This document shows, in pieces, positions 9,701-17,028 of a DNA stretch of 50,762 nucleotides. The notes beneath the pieces were generated by a model that saw only the letters and a list, made by a program, of their open reading frames with translations, searched no databases and was not told where the DNA came from. Where the stretch lies: positions 1-50,762 of the forward strand of contig JARGGB010000015.1 of NCBI GenBank assembly GCA_029210815.1. The letters are read 5' to 3'. Position numbers and translations under genes: made by a program. Origin of the DNA: Candidatus Brevefilum sp. (lineage in GTDB: Bacteria > Chloroflexota > Anaerolineae > Anaerolineales > Anaerolineaceae). How positions within the stretch are numbered: the first letter of the stretch is position 1; every line of letters starts with the position of its first letter.

Positions 9701-10922
9701 GCTGCTCATAGGCACCAATGTCACAAAATTCATTTTGTGGACGGGTGACACCGCGCTGATCCAATCCATCGACAGGTGAGGCGGCACAGATCGTATTGTC
9801 CCCTGCATCGATGGCGGGAGATCCAGGCAGGAGCGCCATCGTCAGGGTTAGCCCACCGTTGTCCGCCAGGGCAGCCAGCATTGGGTCGCCGCTCACGTAA
9901 TTAACTGCCCCCGCTGAACAGGACCCATCCTCCACCAGGTTGTGGTAATTAGAAACAATTACGCCACCATTGCTATTTAAGCAATCACTACTACCAGTTG
10001 TGTCAGCAATGATTGTATTGGCAAAATTAAGCCTTCCAGTGGCATCAGTGTTTACCAATGTTGGAGATCCAGAATTTCCCGCTAAGGTGCTGTTATATAA
10101 GGTCATCGCTCCAAAGTTGTAAATTCCGCTACCATAAAGAGTAGCAAAGTTCTGCGTAAATGTACAGTTGGCAACCGTCGCAGTGCCATAATTATAGATT
10201 CCACCACCGTTAGAGCTGTACGAACTGCCCTCAGCTCTATTGCCTATCAGGGTGCTACCGGATAAAGTCAGCTGACCTTCATTGTATAATCCACCGCCAA
10301 TAGAGGATGAATTATATGCGATGGTGCTATCCTTCACTGTAAGGATGCGCGTTAGATTGTTGTGTACTCCTCCTCCGCCAAGAACAGCACTGTTTCCCTC
10401 TATGACGCTGTTCATGATGGTTAAATCGTAATTGTTATATACCCCCCCTCCTAACCAACTCACGTTGTTGTTGTAAAGAACACTGTTTTTAATTGTGAGT
10501 GTACCATCATTGTATATACCGCCACCAGAAGGTCCATCGATTGTATAATCATCAGCGCTCCCATCTACAACAATCAAACTGTCCAGGGTGACCGTTTTAC
10601 CACTATTTATCCAAAAAACACGGGTTAGCGCATTGCCGCTGATTGTGACCTTTGAAGGCAGCGTCGAGCCGTCGATTGTCAAATCCTTACCAAGTGTCAA
10701 TTGGGAGTCAAGCACTATTGTGGCTCCCGATAGGCTTACATCAAATGTGACCGTGCCTCCAGAACATACATCGACAATCGCCTGGCGCAGTGATCCCTCC
10801 CCGCTGTCCGCAATTGTCGTCACCACAACACTTTCGAGGCAGGTTTGCGCCACTGCAGGTACGACTGGCAGCATGCCTACAAGCAGAATGATAGAAATTA
10901 CCAGATTGATTAACCTTTTCAT
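6780..10922 (-). CDS. Giant exported protein with two CSLREA/beta-helix units and Ig/cadherin-like domains
   Basis: About 1380 residues from the ATG at 10922 (MKRLINLVISII). That start has AAAGGAG 6 nt upstream and gives a clean signal peptide ending near AVAQ. An in-frame start further upstream (10970) would disrupt the signal peptide and is not favoured. Domains in order: a CSLREA-type opening (VVTTIADSGEGSLRQAI) and right-handed beta-helix with repeated GGGIYN (about 25-330), and a closing segment AIDAGD...LDQRGVTRPQ...CDIGAYE (about 365-410). Then Ig-like repeats with GGTPPYSW / GGLAPYTI (about 415-590), a PKD-like segment (IDWGDGSD) and cadherin-like repeats (about 780-990). A second CSLREA unit (CDSTHCSLREA) with beta-helix follows, and a second closing segment (DQRGITRPQ...CDIGAYEL). 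It ends VFMPLIISGSAD. No enzyme motif is seen. A surface or secreted adhesive role is likely. Confidence 0.87.
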   Translation of the reverse strand: MKRLINLVISIILLVGMLPVVPAVAQTCLESVVVTTIADSGEGSLRQAIVDVCSGGTVTFDVSLSGATIVLDSQLTLGKDLTIDGSTLPSKVTISGNALTRVFWINSGKTVTLDSLIVVDGSADDYTIDGPSGGGIYNDGTLTIKNSVLYNNNVSWLGGGVYNNYDLTIMNSVIEGNSAVLGGGGVHNNLTRILTVKDSTIAYNSSSIGGGLYNEGQLTLSGSTLIGNRAEGSSYSSNGGGIYNYGTATVANCTFTQNFATLYGSGIYNFGAMTLYNSTLAGNSGSPTLVNTDATGRLNFANTIIADTTGSSDCLNSNGGVIVSNYHNLVEDGSCSAGAVNYVSGDPMLAALADNGGLTLTMALLPGSPAIDAGDNTICAASPVDGLDQRGVTRPQNEFCDIGAYEQLEFDILPHTLPPATVGFHYSQQLTAVGGTPPYSWSSSGLIEVPFTLYNETGMLMSDDNAADPHTPGVITFTAIWHDSTDVDFSKEYSLTVFPALVFSPGTLPTGKVGEVYSQVVTLSGGLAPYTIDPVSIPSWLTYDVDSDAGTITLSGTPTEHGSFSVEIQASDALGVKGKKTYGFWIGPERAFSWSPENPNQFEGVNFAAISDLGSTSLNWWRGDNPGDTCDTYVSTITNNLYAVFNESGSYQICMDYWINSINGYVRDQQWVTINNVPPKDVYITFIQEPAYINNPVYADIRFIDWDIGPFTCTIDWGDGSDPQTMPADPDHECEFPEHIYPAADTYTVTGYVTEEGVGSSESITRNLEVLDPASLPPEAWDGEWLVGEVGHSRIRLEAFDLQGNDDLSFEVVDPPVHGTVTTPVFEACEYDEDGSGVRVCSAVADYTPDISEPPYNGSDTFTFTASDAGLTSDPATISLVIAPNEAPKAYGDNLTVVSTIPTTIELIAKDPDVVDFLPDKLEIEIISDPVLGTLDELIQTSYEIGFNGETGKFEVTYYWIITYTPDGSTGADSFEFQVTDNNYHTSTAIIDLTVQEPITWHVNTFDDIDNGACDSTHCSLREAVHYAISGDSIDFEGLLSELPGTIVLSGEQIRINKDLTIIGPGADQLAISGNDVSRVISVSGYEIPVIASISGLTIKDGWSFQGGGVALSEGSSLTMTDCVIGPGNIVAFAGGGIFNDGGHLILNRCTVTGNEGTGTLGGAGVTTAYNDATTTLINSTISGNITNNYGGGIFVGNDCVVKLIHTTVSGNLSNADFEEPGEERGGGAGIYIDPTGNGQLEIQNSIVAGNTDMTDPATAGHAKWLDVYGSFESHGGNLIGDPTGSTNDWAASDLVGTAETPLDPLLGALVINSPGHTPTMALLEGSPAIDAAPSCTVTIDQRGITRPQGSSCDIGAYELEQEPIFWEVFMPLIISGSAD

Positions 10923-11027
10923 TTTTTCTCCTTTTTCCATCCTCAAACACCAAAATATCAAATCAAACAAAAATTCTATTACGTCAACAACGCTTATTTC
11001 CTAAGCAGCACCTCCTCAACGATACTT

Positions 11028-11390
11028 TTACAGTCCTTTTTGTTTTCGTGTTTCGTCAGTATGGTTTGAGATGAGCTGGCTCAACTCCCCTGCAGTTACC
11101 ACCCGGCTCCGCTGACCCCTCAAAACCAATACCTCATCACTGGAAGGATCCACACCAATTAGCAGCAATCCGGGTCGCTGCTGCAGCAAATCCAAATCCA
11201 GGTCATTTGGCGGGTCGTTCAGATCGTACAATATCGTCTCCGGGTTAAATTCATCCAGGTATTGTTTAGCCCGGAAATCATGTGGGTCAACGAATTTGAC
11301 CTCCAGGTCATCGTCAAGTTCCAGGCAAGCAGAAATGCCTGCTAAACTCAGGGACCTGCCATAAATAAGCACTTTTCTCTTTGCTGACAT
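11028..11390 (-). CDS. Small receiver-like protein (full-length copy)
   Basis: 120 residues: strand-like KRKVLIYGRS, then a helix with LAGISACLE, then LEVKFVDPHD, then PETILYDLNDPPNDLDLDLLQQ, then GLLLIGVDPSSDEVLVLRGQ, and RVVTAGELSQLI. The alternating order and the LYDLNDPP segment match the beta3/phospho-Asp region of response-regulator receivers (compare LMDIHMP in the regulator at 12169). The acidic pair normally needed for Mg2+ at the end of beta1 is replaced by YGRS, and there is no output domain. A pseudo-receiver or partner-binding protein is therefore likely (inference). ATG with AGAGGAA upstream. The giant exported protein gene follows 105 nt downstream. Paralogue of 6230-6505. Confidence 0.78.
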   Translation of the reverse strand: MSAKRKVLIYGRSLSLAGISACLELDDDLEVKFVDPHDFRAKQYLDEFNPETILYDLNDPPNDLDLDLLQQRPGLLLIGVDPSSDEVLVLRGQRSRVVTAGELSQLISNHTDETRKQKGL

Positions 11391-11419
11391 TGGATTCCTC
11401 TTCCGGATAGGACAATTAC

Positions 11420-11486
11420 AGTGTATAAGATTTTATGGCCCTGATGTATGCATAAAAGTACAGTCGAGAGGAGAAAAAAGTACAGT
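11420..11486 (-). promoter_or_regulatory. Module promoter 2 with two 22-bp-spaced activator-type boxes
   Basis: Minus strand: ACTGTACTTT (11486-11477), ACTGTACTTT (11464-11455), 27 bp, TATACACT (11427-11420), then about 30 nt to the ATG at 11390. Box sequence, box spacing and box-to-TATA distance are the same as at 6536-6602, while the intervening bases differ. Confidence 0.72.
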
Positions 11487-11575
11487 CTTGATTGAATGGT
11501 GAGTGGTGAGTAGTGATTGGTCGTAGGTCATCGCTCAATGTTAATGGGAGAAAACTTAAAGATGAATGTTTTGCA

Positions 11576-11663
11576 GGGTGGGTTGGCGGGGAAGTTAATA
11601 CAAAATATTACTTTAATTTTGCATATCAGATCAATATAAGAACCAAATGGATACCAACCCACC
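11576..11663. repeat. MITE-like element copy A (diverged)
   Basis: An 88-bp unit bounded by GGGTGGGTTGG (11576-11586) and CCAACCCACC (11654-11663), which are inverted repeats of each other. The interior differs from copies B and C. Confidence 0.55.
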
Positions 11664-11678
11664 GATCACTTGTCTCCA

Positions 11679-11882
11679 GCAAGCAAGGGGAATTAAGCAA
11701 AAATGAATCAGGTATTAGGCGATTGGGTATCAGGCAAAGACATAAAGCCTGGCAAATACCAAACCACCAGCACAGGAAAATAATTAATGATGGTGGGTTG
11801 GTCAATAAAGCCCGTAAATGAGAATTTCCCAAGGGTATCCTAAGGCATTGAATGAAAAAATTCCATGACCAACCCACCCTAC
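11679..11882. repeat. ~200-bp tandem repeat, unit 1 (contains MITE-like copy B, 11792-11878)
   Basis: Starts GCAAGCAAGGGGAATTAAG and ends with the inverted-repeat element whose ends are GGTGGGTTGG (11792) and CCAACCCACC (11869-11878). Unit 2 at 11950-12143 matches it along its length with scattered substitutions and small indels. Confidence 0.7.
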
Positions 11883-11949
11883 GCGACTGCCAATATTATT
11901 TCTAAAACAATATGCTGAAATCCAACAAAATAATCCCCCCTAACCCCCC

Positions 11950-12143
11950 GCAAGCAAGGGGAATTAAGTAAAAAGGAAGCAGGTATTAGGCAATTGGTTA
12001 TTAGGAAAAGACATGAAGCATGGCAAATCCCAAATGCTCAGAAGAATAGAACGGTGGGTTGGTCAATAAAGCCCGTAAATGAAAATTTCACAAGGGTAAC
12101 CTAATGTTTTGAATGAAAAAAATCCATGCCCAACCCACCCTAC
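11950..12143. repeat. ~200-bp tandem repeat, unit 2 (contains MITE-like copy C, 12053-12139)
   Basis: Second unit of the duplication. It has the same opening GCAAGCAAGGGGAATTAAG and the same closing 87-bp element with GGTGGGTTGG / CCAACCCACC ends. Interior similarity to copy B is high (GTCAATAAAGCCCGTAAATG is identical). Confidence 0.7.
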
Positions 12144-12168
12144 GCGGCTTTCAGCTTTAAACCATTTG

Positions 12169-12879
12169 CTACACGCTATCCTCTGGTCTGACCAATCCCA
12201 TCCGAGCGGCATATGCAATCACCTGGGTTCGATTTTGCAAATGCAGACAGTTTAGAATTTCCCCCATATGGTATTTCACGGTACTTTCAGAAATGCTTAA
12301 TGTGGCAGCAACTTGACGATAGGTCTGTCCCTGGGCAACCAGGGTCAGTACCTGCACCTGGCGCGGTGATAAGCTGTCGTCACATGCGGATTGAGGTGAT
12401 AAATCACCTGGTGCTTCCTGCATGGCTTCACGGACTGGCTTGGTGTCCTGGGTTGAAAAGGCTTTAAGGATCTTTTCCGCCAAACCGGGTGAAAAGGGCG
12501 GATGGCCTTCCTGCAAATCTTTCAAGTACTCAAAAAATTCCTCGGCGTCCAGGCTTTTCACCAAAAAGCCAGATGCCCCGCTCCTGACAGCCTCAAATAA
12601 GTCAACTTCATCCTCAGACATGGTCAGCATCACAATTTTAATTTCAGGCATCTCTGCTTTTATCAGACGTGTGGCAGACACCCCATCACAGCGCGGCATA
12701 TGGATATCCATCAATATGACATCCGGTTTCAGCTGGCGCGCTTTATTCAGTGCTTCAAACCCATCATGGGCTGTTCCAGCAACCTGAATGCCCTCAGATG
12801 AAAGTAAATTTTCCAGCCCTTCCAGAAAAAGGTTGTGATCATCGACCAGCAAAACACGCATTTTCGATAGATTATTCAT
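12169..12879 (-). CDS. NarL/FixJ-type response regulator
   Basis: 236 residues. N-terminal receiver with acidic pair D13/D14, phospho-acceptor D58 (ILMDIHMP), switch T86 and conserved K108 (FLVKSL). C-terminal LuxR-type helix-turn-helix begins at LSPRQVQVL (about 170) with the recognition helix around SESTVKYHMGEIL. It binds DNA as a dimer when phosphorylated, by family knowledge. It starts 2 nt after the stop of the kinase gene, so the two are co-transcribed and form one two-component system. A second in-frame ATG at M7 (MRVLLVDD) is also possible. It is the nearest DNA-binding regulator to the paired boxes at 11420-11486 and 6536-6602 and a natural candidate to bind them (inference). Confidence 0.93.
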   Translation of the reverse strand: MNNLSKMRVLLVDDHNLFLEGLENLLSSEGIQVAGTAHDGFEALNKARQLKPDVILMDIHMPRCDGVSATRLIKAEMPEIKIVMLTMSEDEVDLFEAVRSGASGFLVKSLDAEEFFEYLKDLQEGHPPFSPGLAEKILKAFSTQDTKPVREAMQEAPGDLSPQSACDDSLSPRQVQVLTLVAQGQTYRQVAATLSISESTVKYHMGEILNCLHLQNRTQVIAYAARMGLVRPEDSV

Positions 12880-12881
12880 GC

Positions 12882-14567
12882 TTACACCGATTTTCTATTG
12901 ATAGGCACACATACAAATATTTCCGTCCCCTGGCCGGGATGAGACTGCATCCGAATCTTGCCGCCAACTGTCTCTGCACGCTCTCGCATCATTTCCAGGC
13001 CAAAATGGTCCGTCCCTTTATGATCATTCCCTTCAACATCAAAACCTCGACCATTATCCTGCACGGAGACACAGATAGACGAGTCCACCATATCAAACTT
13101 GATCCGTACCTGTGAAGCATTGGCATGTTTTCGGATGTTGGTGAGGGCTTCCTGTAAAATTCTCAATAATTGGATCTCGACCATGGGGTCGATCAGGTTG
13201 ATGTCAAAGTCATCAGATGTGATCAAATCCGTGTGAATGGTTGTATTTGCTTTAAATTGACGGACATACTTTTCAAGGGTGGCAAGCAGACCTTGCTCGG
13301 ATAGGGTCAATCGCATGCCCCGAATTGACTCACGGATATCCACCTCCCCTTCACGAGCCGCTTCAATTAATCGCTCCAGGTGCTTATCAGCCATTTCTTC
13401 GTTATTTCGGTTGAGGAAGCGTTGAATGGTTTGACCCTGGGTCGCAATGAATGCAAACACCTGGGCAAGATCATCATGCAGTTCACGGGCAATCTGCTCA
13501 CGTTCTTGCATGGTCGCCATTACACGCTGCTGCTCAAAGATCCTTGCTTGTGCTGCTCGCTGTTCAGTTATGTCGGTCAGCAGGAGCAGTTGGCCTACGT
13601 GATCATCTCGCCAATCCTTAAGCCAGAGAATATCTAACAGGAAATTCTGTTCTTTTACCTCTGATTTACGATTAAATTCAAGTTGGTGAATATCACTTTC
13701 GCTTACCATATTTTGTGGGTAAGCATCTAAAACATCCCCAATAAATTTGCTCTTCACTTTCTGGCTTGAAATCTGCAGCATCTTTTCTACCATAGGATTC
13801 AGACTGACAATTTTCAGCTGATGGTCAAGGACCAGCATTCCAATGGGCATCTGGTTGATAACAGCTTGGCGTGCTAGTGGAATCGGGCCAAGGATGCGAA
13901 AGCGAAAGAAAACAATCGCGTACATCAAAGAAGTGAAAGCGATCCCAACCGGTGCAAACTGGATGTTAGAAGATCCCCGGTTAGCAATATCAAAAAAATA
14001 TAATAAGCGCATCATGATCTGCCCAATAACCATGATCACCACTGGCCAGCGGTTTTGAGGCGAGTGAATAAACAACCAGATAAAAACAAAGATATTGAAG
14101 AGGAAACTGAGGTAAACATAAATAAGAAAATATTTCATCAATGGGCCAGGATTTACGATTAGGGTGCCATTTAAATCAAAACCTTCCCAAATCAAGTGAT
14201 GTAAATGATCGGTAAAAACCATCACAGCAATTATTATTGGAACAATCCAGAGCAAGACCATATTGCGGATGGTAAGCCATCGCTTCGGCCAGGTATAAGC
14301 TAATAGAAAGCAAGTTATGGCTGTGGCTGCTGGCAGTTGGAAAACCACCTGAAATTTTCGCCAGAAAATTTTTAAATCGATGCCAACGGCAGTTAACTCA
14401 ATAATTGACCCAATAGACCACAATAATCCAAAAATACATGCAATTGCAAAGGGAATGGCACCGGGCATATCACGATGGCGGAAGCTAAAAACAGCCAGTG
14501 CAAGCATAAGCAAACTTGAAATGATCGAAGGCCAAATATAGGGAACGTAAGCAAACACCAGACTCAC
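12882..14567 (-). CDS. 7TM-type sensor histidine kinase (HisKA_3 class)
   Basis: 561 residues. The first ~225 residues hold about seven membrane segments, of the 7TM sensor type found at the N terminus of many kinases. A PAS-like domain follows (about 235-335, MLVLDHQLKIVSLNPMVEKM). The HisKA_3 dimerisation box carries the phospho-acceptor H364 (REQIARELHDDLAQ). The ATPase domain has an N-box (EALTNIRKHAN, about 473-483) and G1 box DNGRGFD (504-510). It starts with GTG at 14567 preceded by GGAGA. The partner regulator follows immediately. The signal is unknown. The 7TM input suggests a membrane or lipophilic cue. Confidence 0.92.
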   Translation of the reverse strand: MSLVFAYVPYIWPSIISSLLMLALAVFSFRHRDMPGAIPFAIACIFGLLWSIGSIIELTAVGIDLKIFWRKFQVVFQLPAATAITCFLLAYTWPKRWLTIRNMVLLWIVPIIIAVMVFTDHLHHLIWEGFDLNGTLIVNPGPLMKYFLIYVYLSFLFNIFVFIWLFIHSPQNRWPVVIMVIGQIMMRLLYFFDIANRGSSNIQFAPVGIAFTSLMYAIVFFRFRILGPIPLARQAVINQMPIGMLVLDHQLKIVSLNPMVEKMLQISSQKVKSKFIGDVLDAYPQNMVSESDIHQLEFNRKSEVKEQNFLLDILWLKDWRDDHVGQLLLLTDITEQRAAQARIFEQQRVMATMQEREQIARELHDDLAQVFAFIATQGQTIQRFLNRNNEEMADKHLERLIEAAREGEVDIRESIRGMRLTLSEQGLLATLEKYVRQFKANTTIHTDLITSDDFDINLIDPMVEIQLLRILQEALTNIRKHANASQVRIKFDMVDSSICVSVQDNGRGFDVEGNDHKGTDHFGLEMMRERAETVGGKIRMQSHPGQGTEIFVCVPINRKSV

Positions 14568-14609
14568 AATTTCTCCATTGGTTTTCCAGAGTTTGGATAT
14601 ATTCCTCCT

Positions 14610-14638
14610 ATTATATAATAAAAATGAGCTTTTCTAAA
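14610..14638 (-). promoter_or_regulatory. Probable promoter of the kinase-regulator operon
   Basis: TATAAT (14615-14610, minus) with TTTAGA 17 bp upstream as a weak -35. It lies about 45 nt ahead of the GTG start. A GGAGG follows directly but is too far from the start to act as its SD. Confidence 0.5.
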
Positions 14639-14667
14639 AATGACTAACCCCCTGAAATTTATAGTCC

Positions 14668-15597
14668 TTAATATTCTGTCAATTCTTTTTTAAGCGCTAA
14701 CTTGCCCCGCCTGCCCACCCACAAAAGAATTAGTATGCAGCCAATTAACATCGCCAATAAACCCAGAACTCCAGCTTCGGGACCAAAAGCCCCACCGGTT
14801 AACCACATTGGTCCTGTCAGTTCTGTCTCAACTAATGACACACCAGATCGACTTCCGCTGACCGGGAAACCAAAAACATTGCCCTGGAAGAAATTCCAGG
14901 TGATATGCAAACCTATTGGAAGTCCCAGGCGGCCGGTCAGTACCAAGCCCAAGCCAAGAAAAACCCCTGCTAACGAAATTGTTAATGTGCTGATCCAGCT
15001 CGCATTAGGATTGACAATATGCAATACGCCAAAGATCAATGACGAAATGACCAGGGCTGTGATCAAAGCCCGTTTCTTGCCCAACCAGTTGAACTTCAAG
15101 CCTTCAGCCAGGTTAATTAACAAATACCCTCGCAGTATCAACTCTTCATAAATACCAACGCAGATAAAAAAGAACAAAGCATCTAAAAATTGCCAAATGA
15201 AGGGCGTATTTGACATCACCTTCTGGAAGTAACTGTTAATCTGCAAATTCCCCGTCAGCCAGGCAGTCAGGATAATTAGCGCCATTAAAAGAGCGCCTAA
15301 AACCAACCCAAAGCCGAAATCCTGCCACCAGGCTTTTGAAAGCTGAAGCCCAAAACCAGTGATTTCTCTTCTATCAATCCACTTGCCAGCGATCAGCAAG
15401 GCTGATAGAACAGCTAAAAGGATAACAAAAGCAAGCATGGAAGATGCATTTGTGAAATTAATTATCCCTGCCAATGTGGAAAAAAGCAGCATTAAGCCAA
15501 ACAAAAGAAGGCTGAAAATAAGCAAACGCCAAAACATCCTCAAACGCTTCTCATGATGATGCCAAAAAATTCCACCCATTGATTTAATAAAATTCAC
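14668..15597 (-). CDS. CPBP-family intramembrane metalloprotease
   Basis: 309 residues with about eight hydrophobic segments. All three metal/catalytic motifs of the CAAX-protease/bacteriocin-processing (CPBP, ABI) family are present: EExxxR (YEELILRGY, E151/E152/R156), FxxxH (FGVLH, H193) and HxxxN (HITWN, H231/N235). The enzyme acts within the membrane. The substrate is unknown, and there is no prenylation system or bacteriocin gene beside it. The ThyX-like gene ends 9 nt upstream (its stop is at 15607), so this may be the distal gene of the long housekeeping run. Confidence 0.9.
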   Translation of the reverse strand: MNFIKSMGGIFWHHHEKRLRMFWRLLIFSLLLFGLMLLFSTLAGIINFTNASSMLAFVILLAVLSALLIAGKWIDRREITGFGLQLSKAWWQDFGFGLVLGALLMALIILTAWLTGNLQINSYFQKVMSNTPFIWQFLDALFFFICVGIYEELILRGYLLINLAEGLKFNWLGKKRALITALVISSLIFGVLHIVNPNASWISTLTISLAGVFLGLGLVLTGRLGLPIGLHITWNFFQGNVFGFPVSGSRSGVSLVETELTGPMWLTGGAFGPEAGVLGLLAMLIGCILILLWVGRRGKLALKKELTEY

Positions 15598-15606
15598 GCT
15601 TGAGCC

Positions 15607-17028
15607 TTACACTTGTGAAAAGTAACGATTTTCAATATCTCGCCAGGTTTCTTCTTTGGGACGATCCAGGTAAGATCCCAAAATCGGGTAAAAATTCTCT
15701 ACTTTTTCTGCCATCCAAAGAGAAATTCGACGGATTGAAAAATGGGCATTCTCTGCTGACCTGAGACGGCAGAAGTTGAAAAACTCCCTCAAATTCATCG
15801 TGCACAAGACCCGACGGTTGTAAGCATTCGGGATGATGTAACTGGCAGCATCCCGGTTTAGCTCAGCAATTTCATCATAAACTTGTGCGGCTTTACGCAT
15901 TGCTTTTATGTAATCTTCTTCACATCCTGCTTCTGTGATCGCTCTTGGGACGGCAAATCCGAGTTTCGGTGACAATGCACCCGTCGTTTGCGTCATCATT
16001 CGATGGCGCTTGAACTCAAAATAAGCGCCCTGGTCCATCACAAGGTCAAAGGTCATTTGTGCATATTCAAATTCCCGTAAGGGCTGATCAAATTTCCCCC
16101 GTCCAGACATCAGATCCGAAGCCAGTCTAATAAATTCATCCTGTGAGAGACTTTGAACATATTCCAAACAAGCCTGAAAATCACAATCCGCGCCAAATCG
16201 GTAGAGAAGGGCAGCTAAAATTTTCTGCTCGCCGGTTTTATCCCAATCAAGAAGATTCAACTCCCCTTTAGAAGACCTGGTTGAGAGACACTTTGCATAG
16301 TCTGACAATTTTTTTCCTGCATTGACCAAATACTGATTGCATGCAGCATACTTAACGAGGGTTGGCGCTTCATTTTGTCCAACCTCGCGTAAATTCTCCC
16401 CAATGTCCCGGACTTCCTCCAGAGGTGAACTCAGCATTTTGCAAATTGCATACTCCAGGGCGCGGGCGTTGATCGTTACACCAACATTGGCTAAGGATGC
16501 AGCCGGTAACAAAAAACGGCAGTTATCAACAGCCTCACCCCGAATCCGCCGGTGGTAAGCACTATCAGATTCCTCTTGATTTTGAGGTCTTACCATCTTC
16601 AACCAGCTTTCAACGACTGGGATGCTTTCCTGGTAGGAATTAAAAAGCAAATGACAGGTATCAATAAAAACCTGCATTAGTTTTCCTTCTCCAAGCTCTT
16701 CTGGAATATAAAAAGCATCCTGGTCCCACTGCTGATAGCGGCTGGATTTCTCTGTATAAGATGCCAGGCGGTTACCTTCAATCGTTTCGATAGCCAATCT
16801 CGAAACATTTTCCAATGCCAGGTGCAAAACGGCATGCTCAGCAACTGATGCATGCCCATAGCCGACCACCCATTTTTCATGAAATTCGGCAGAACGATCG
16901 TCGGTCAGCTCAGAAGCAATCTCATCAAAGGGTTTGGGAGAACGGGAAGTTTTGGCAAAGGTAACAGCAATGGTCTCAGGGGATAAATCCCGTGGGCTTA
17001 GCAAGTAAATGCGTCTATTCCTCGTCAT
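15607..17028 (-). CDS. Tandem ThyX-like protein (two flavin-dependent thymidylate synthase folds)
   Basis: About 473 residues from ATG 17028, which overlaps the end of ribF by 14 nt and has AGGA upstream. An in-frame ATG at 17067 lies deeper in ribF and is less likely. Classical ThyX is about 220-250 residues, so this is double length. The N half carries HASVAEHAVLHLALENVSRLA and ASYTEKSSRYQ, where the normal RHR motif is replaced by GNR. The C half carries MDQGAYFEFKRHRMMTQTTG, which keeps RHR but not the usual Ser spacing. These tandem ThyX-like proteins are annotated as thymidylate synthase in databases. Whether this one makes dTMP is not shown by sequence. Co-location with ribF (FAD supply) fits a flavoprotein. 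Confidence 0.8.
   Translation of the reverse strand: MTRNRRIYLLSPRDLSPETIAVTFAKTSRSPKPFDEIASELTDDRSAEFHEKWVVGYGHASVAEHAVLHLALENVSRLAIETIEGNRLASYTEKSSRYQQWDQDAFYIPEELGEGKLMQVFIDTCHLLFNSYQESIPVVESWLKMVRPQNQEESDSAYHRRIRGEAVDNCRFLLPAASLANVGVTINARALEYAICKMLSSPLEEVRDIGENLREVGQNEAPTLVKYAACNQYLVNAGKKLSDYAKCLSTRSSKGELNLLDWDKTGEQKILAALLYRFGADCDFQACLEYVQSLSQDEFIRLASDLMSGRGKFDQPLREFEYAQMTFDLVMDQGAYFEFKRHRMMTQTTGALSPKLGFAVPRAITEAGCEEDYIKAMRKAAQVYDEIAELNRDAASYIIPNAYNRRVLCTMNLREFFNFCRLRSAENAHFSIRRISLWMAEKVENFYPILGSYLDRPKEETWRDIENRYFSQV

Larger units (their letters stand above)
11487..12168. other. Repeat-rich non-coding stretch
   Basis: No credible gene. The stretch contains three copies of an ~87-bp inverted-repeat element and a tandem ~200-bp duplication (see separate entries). 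Reading frames crossing it are products of the repeats. Confidence 0.6.

Noticed and set aside
10922-10970. Longer N-terminus for the giant beta-helix protein starting at 10970
   Set aside because: It would put a hydrophobic-charged stretch before a clean signal peptide. The ATG at 10922 has a proper SD.
11576-12143. Repeats as a CRISPR array or as protein genes (short open frames)
   Set aside because: Units are ~87 or ~200 bp with inverted-repeat ends, too long and too diverged for CRISPR. The frames have no SD and arise from the repeat.
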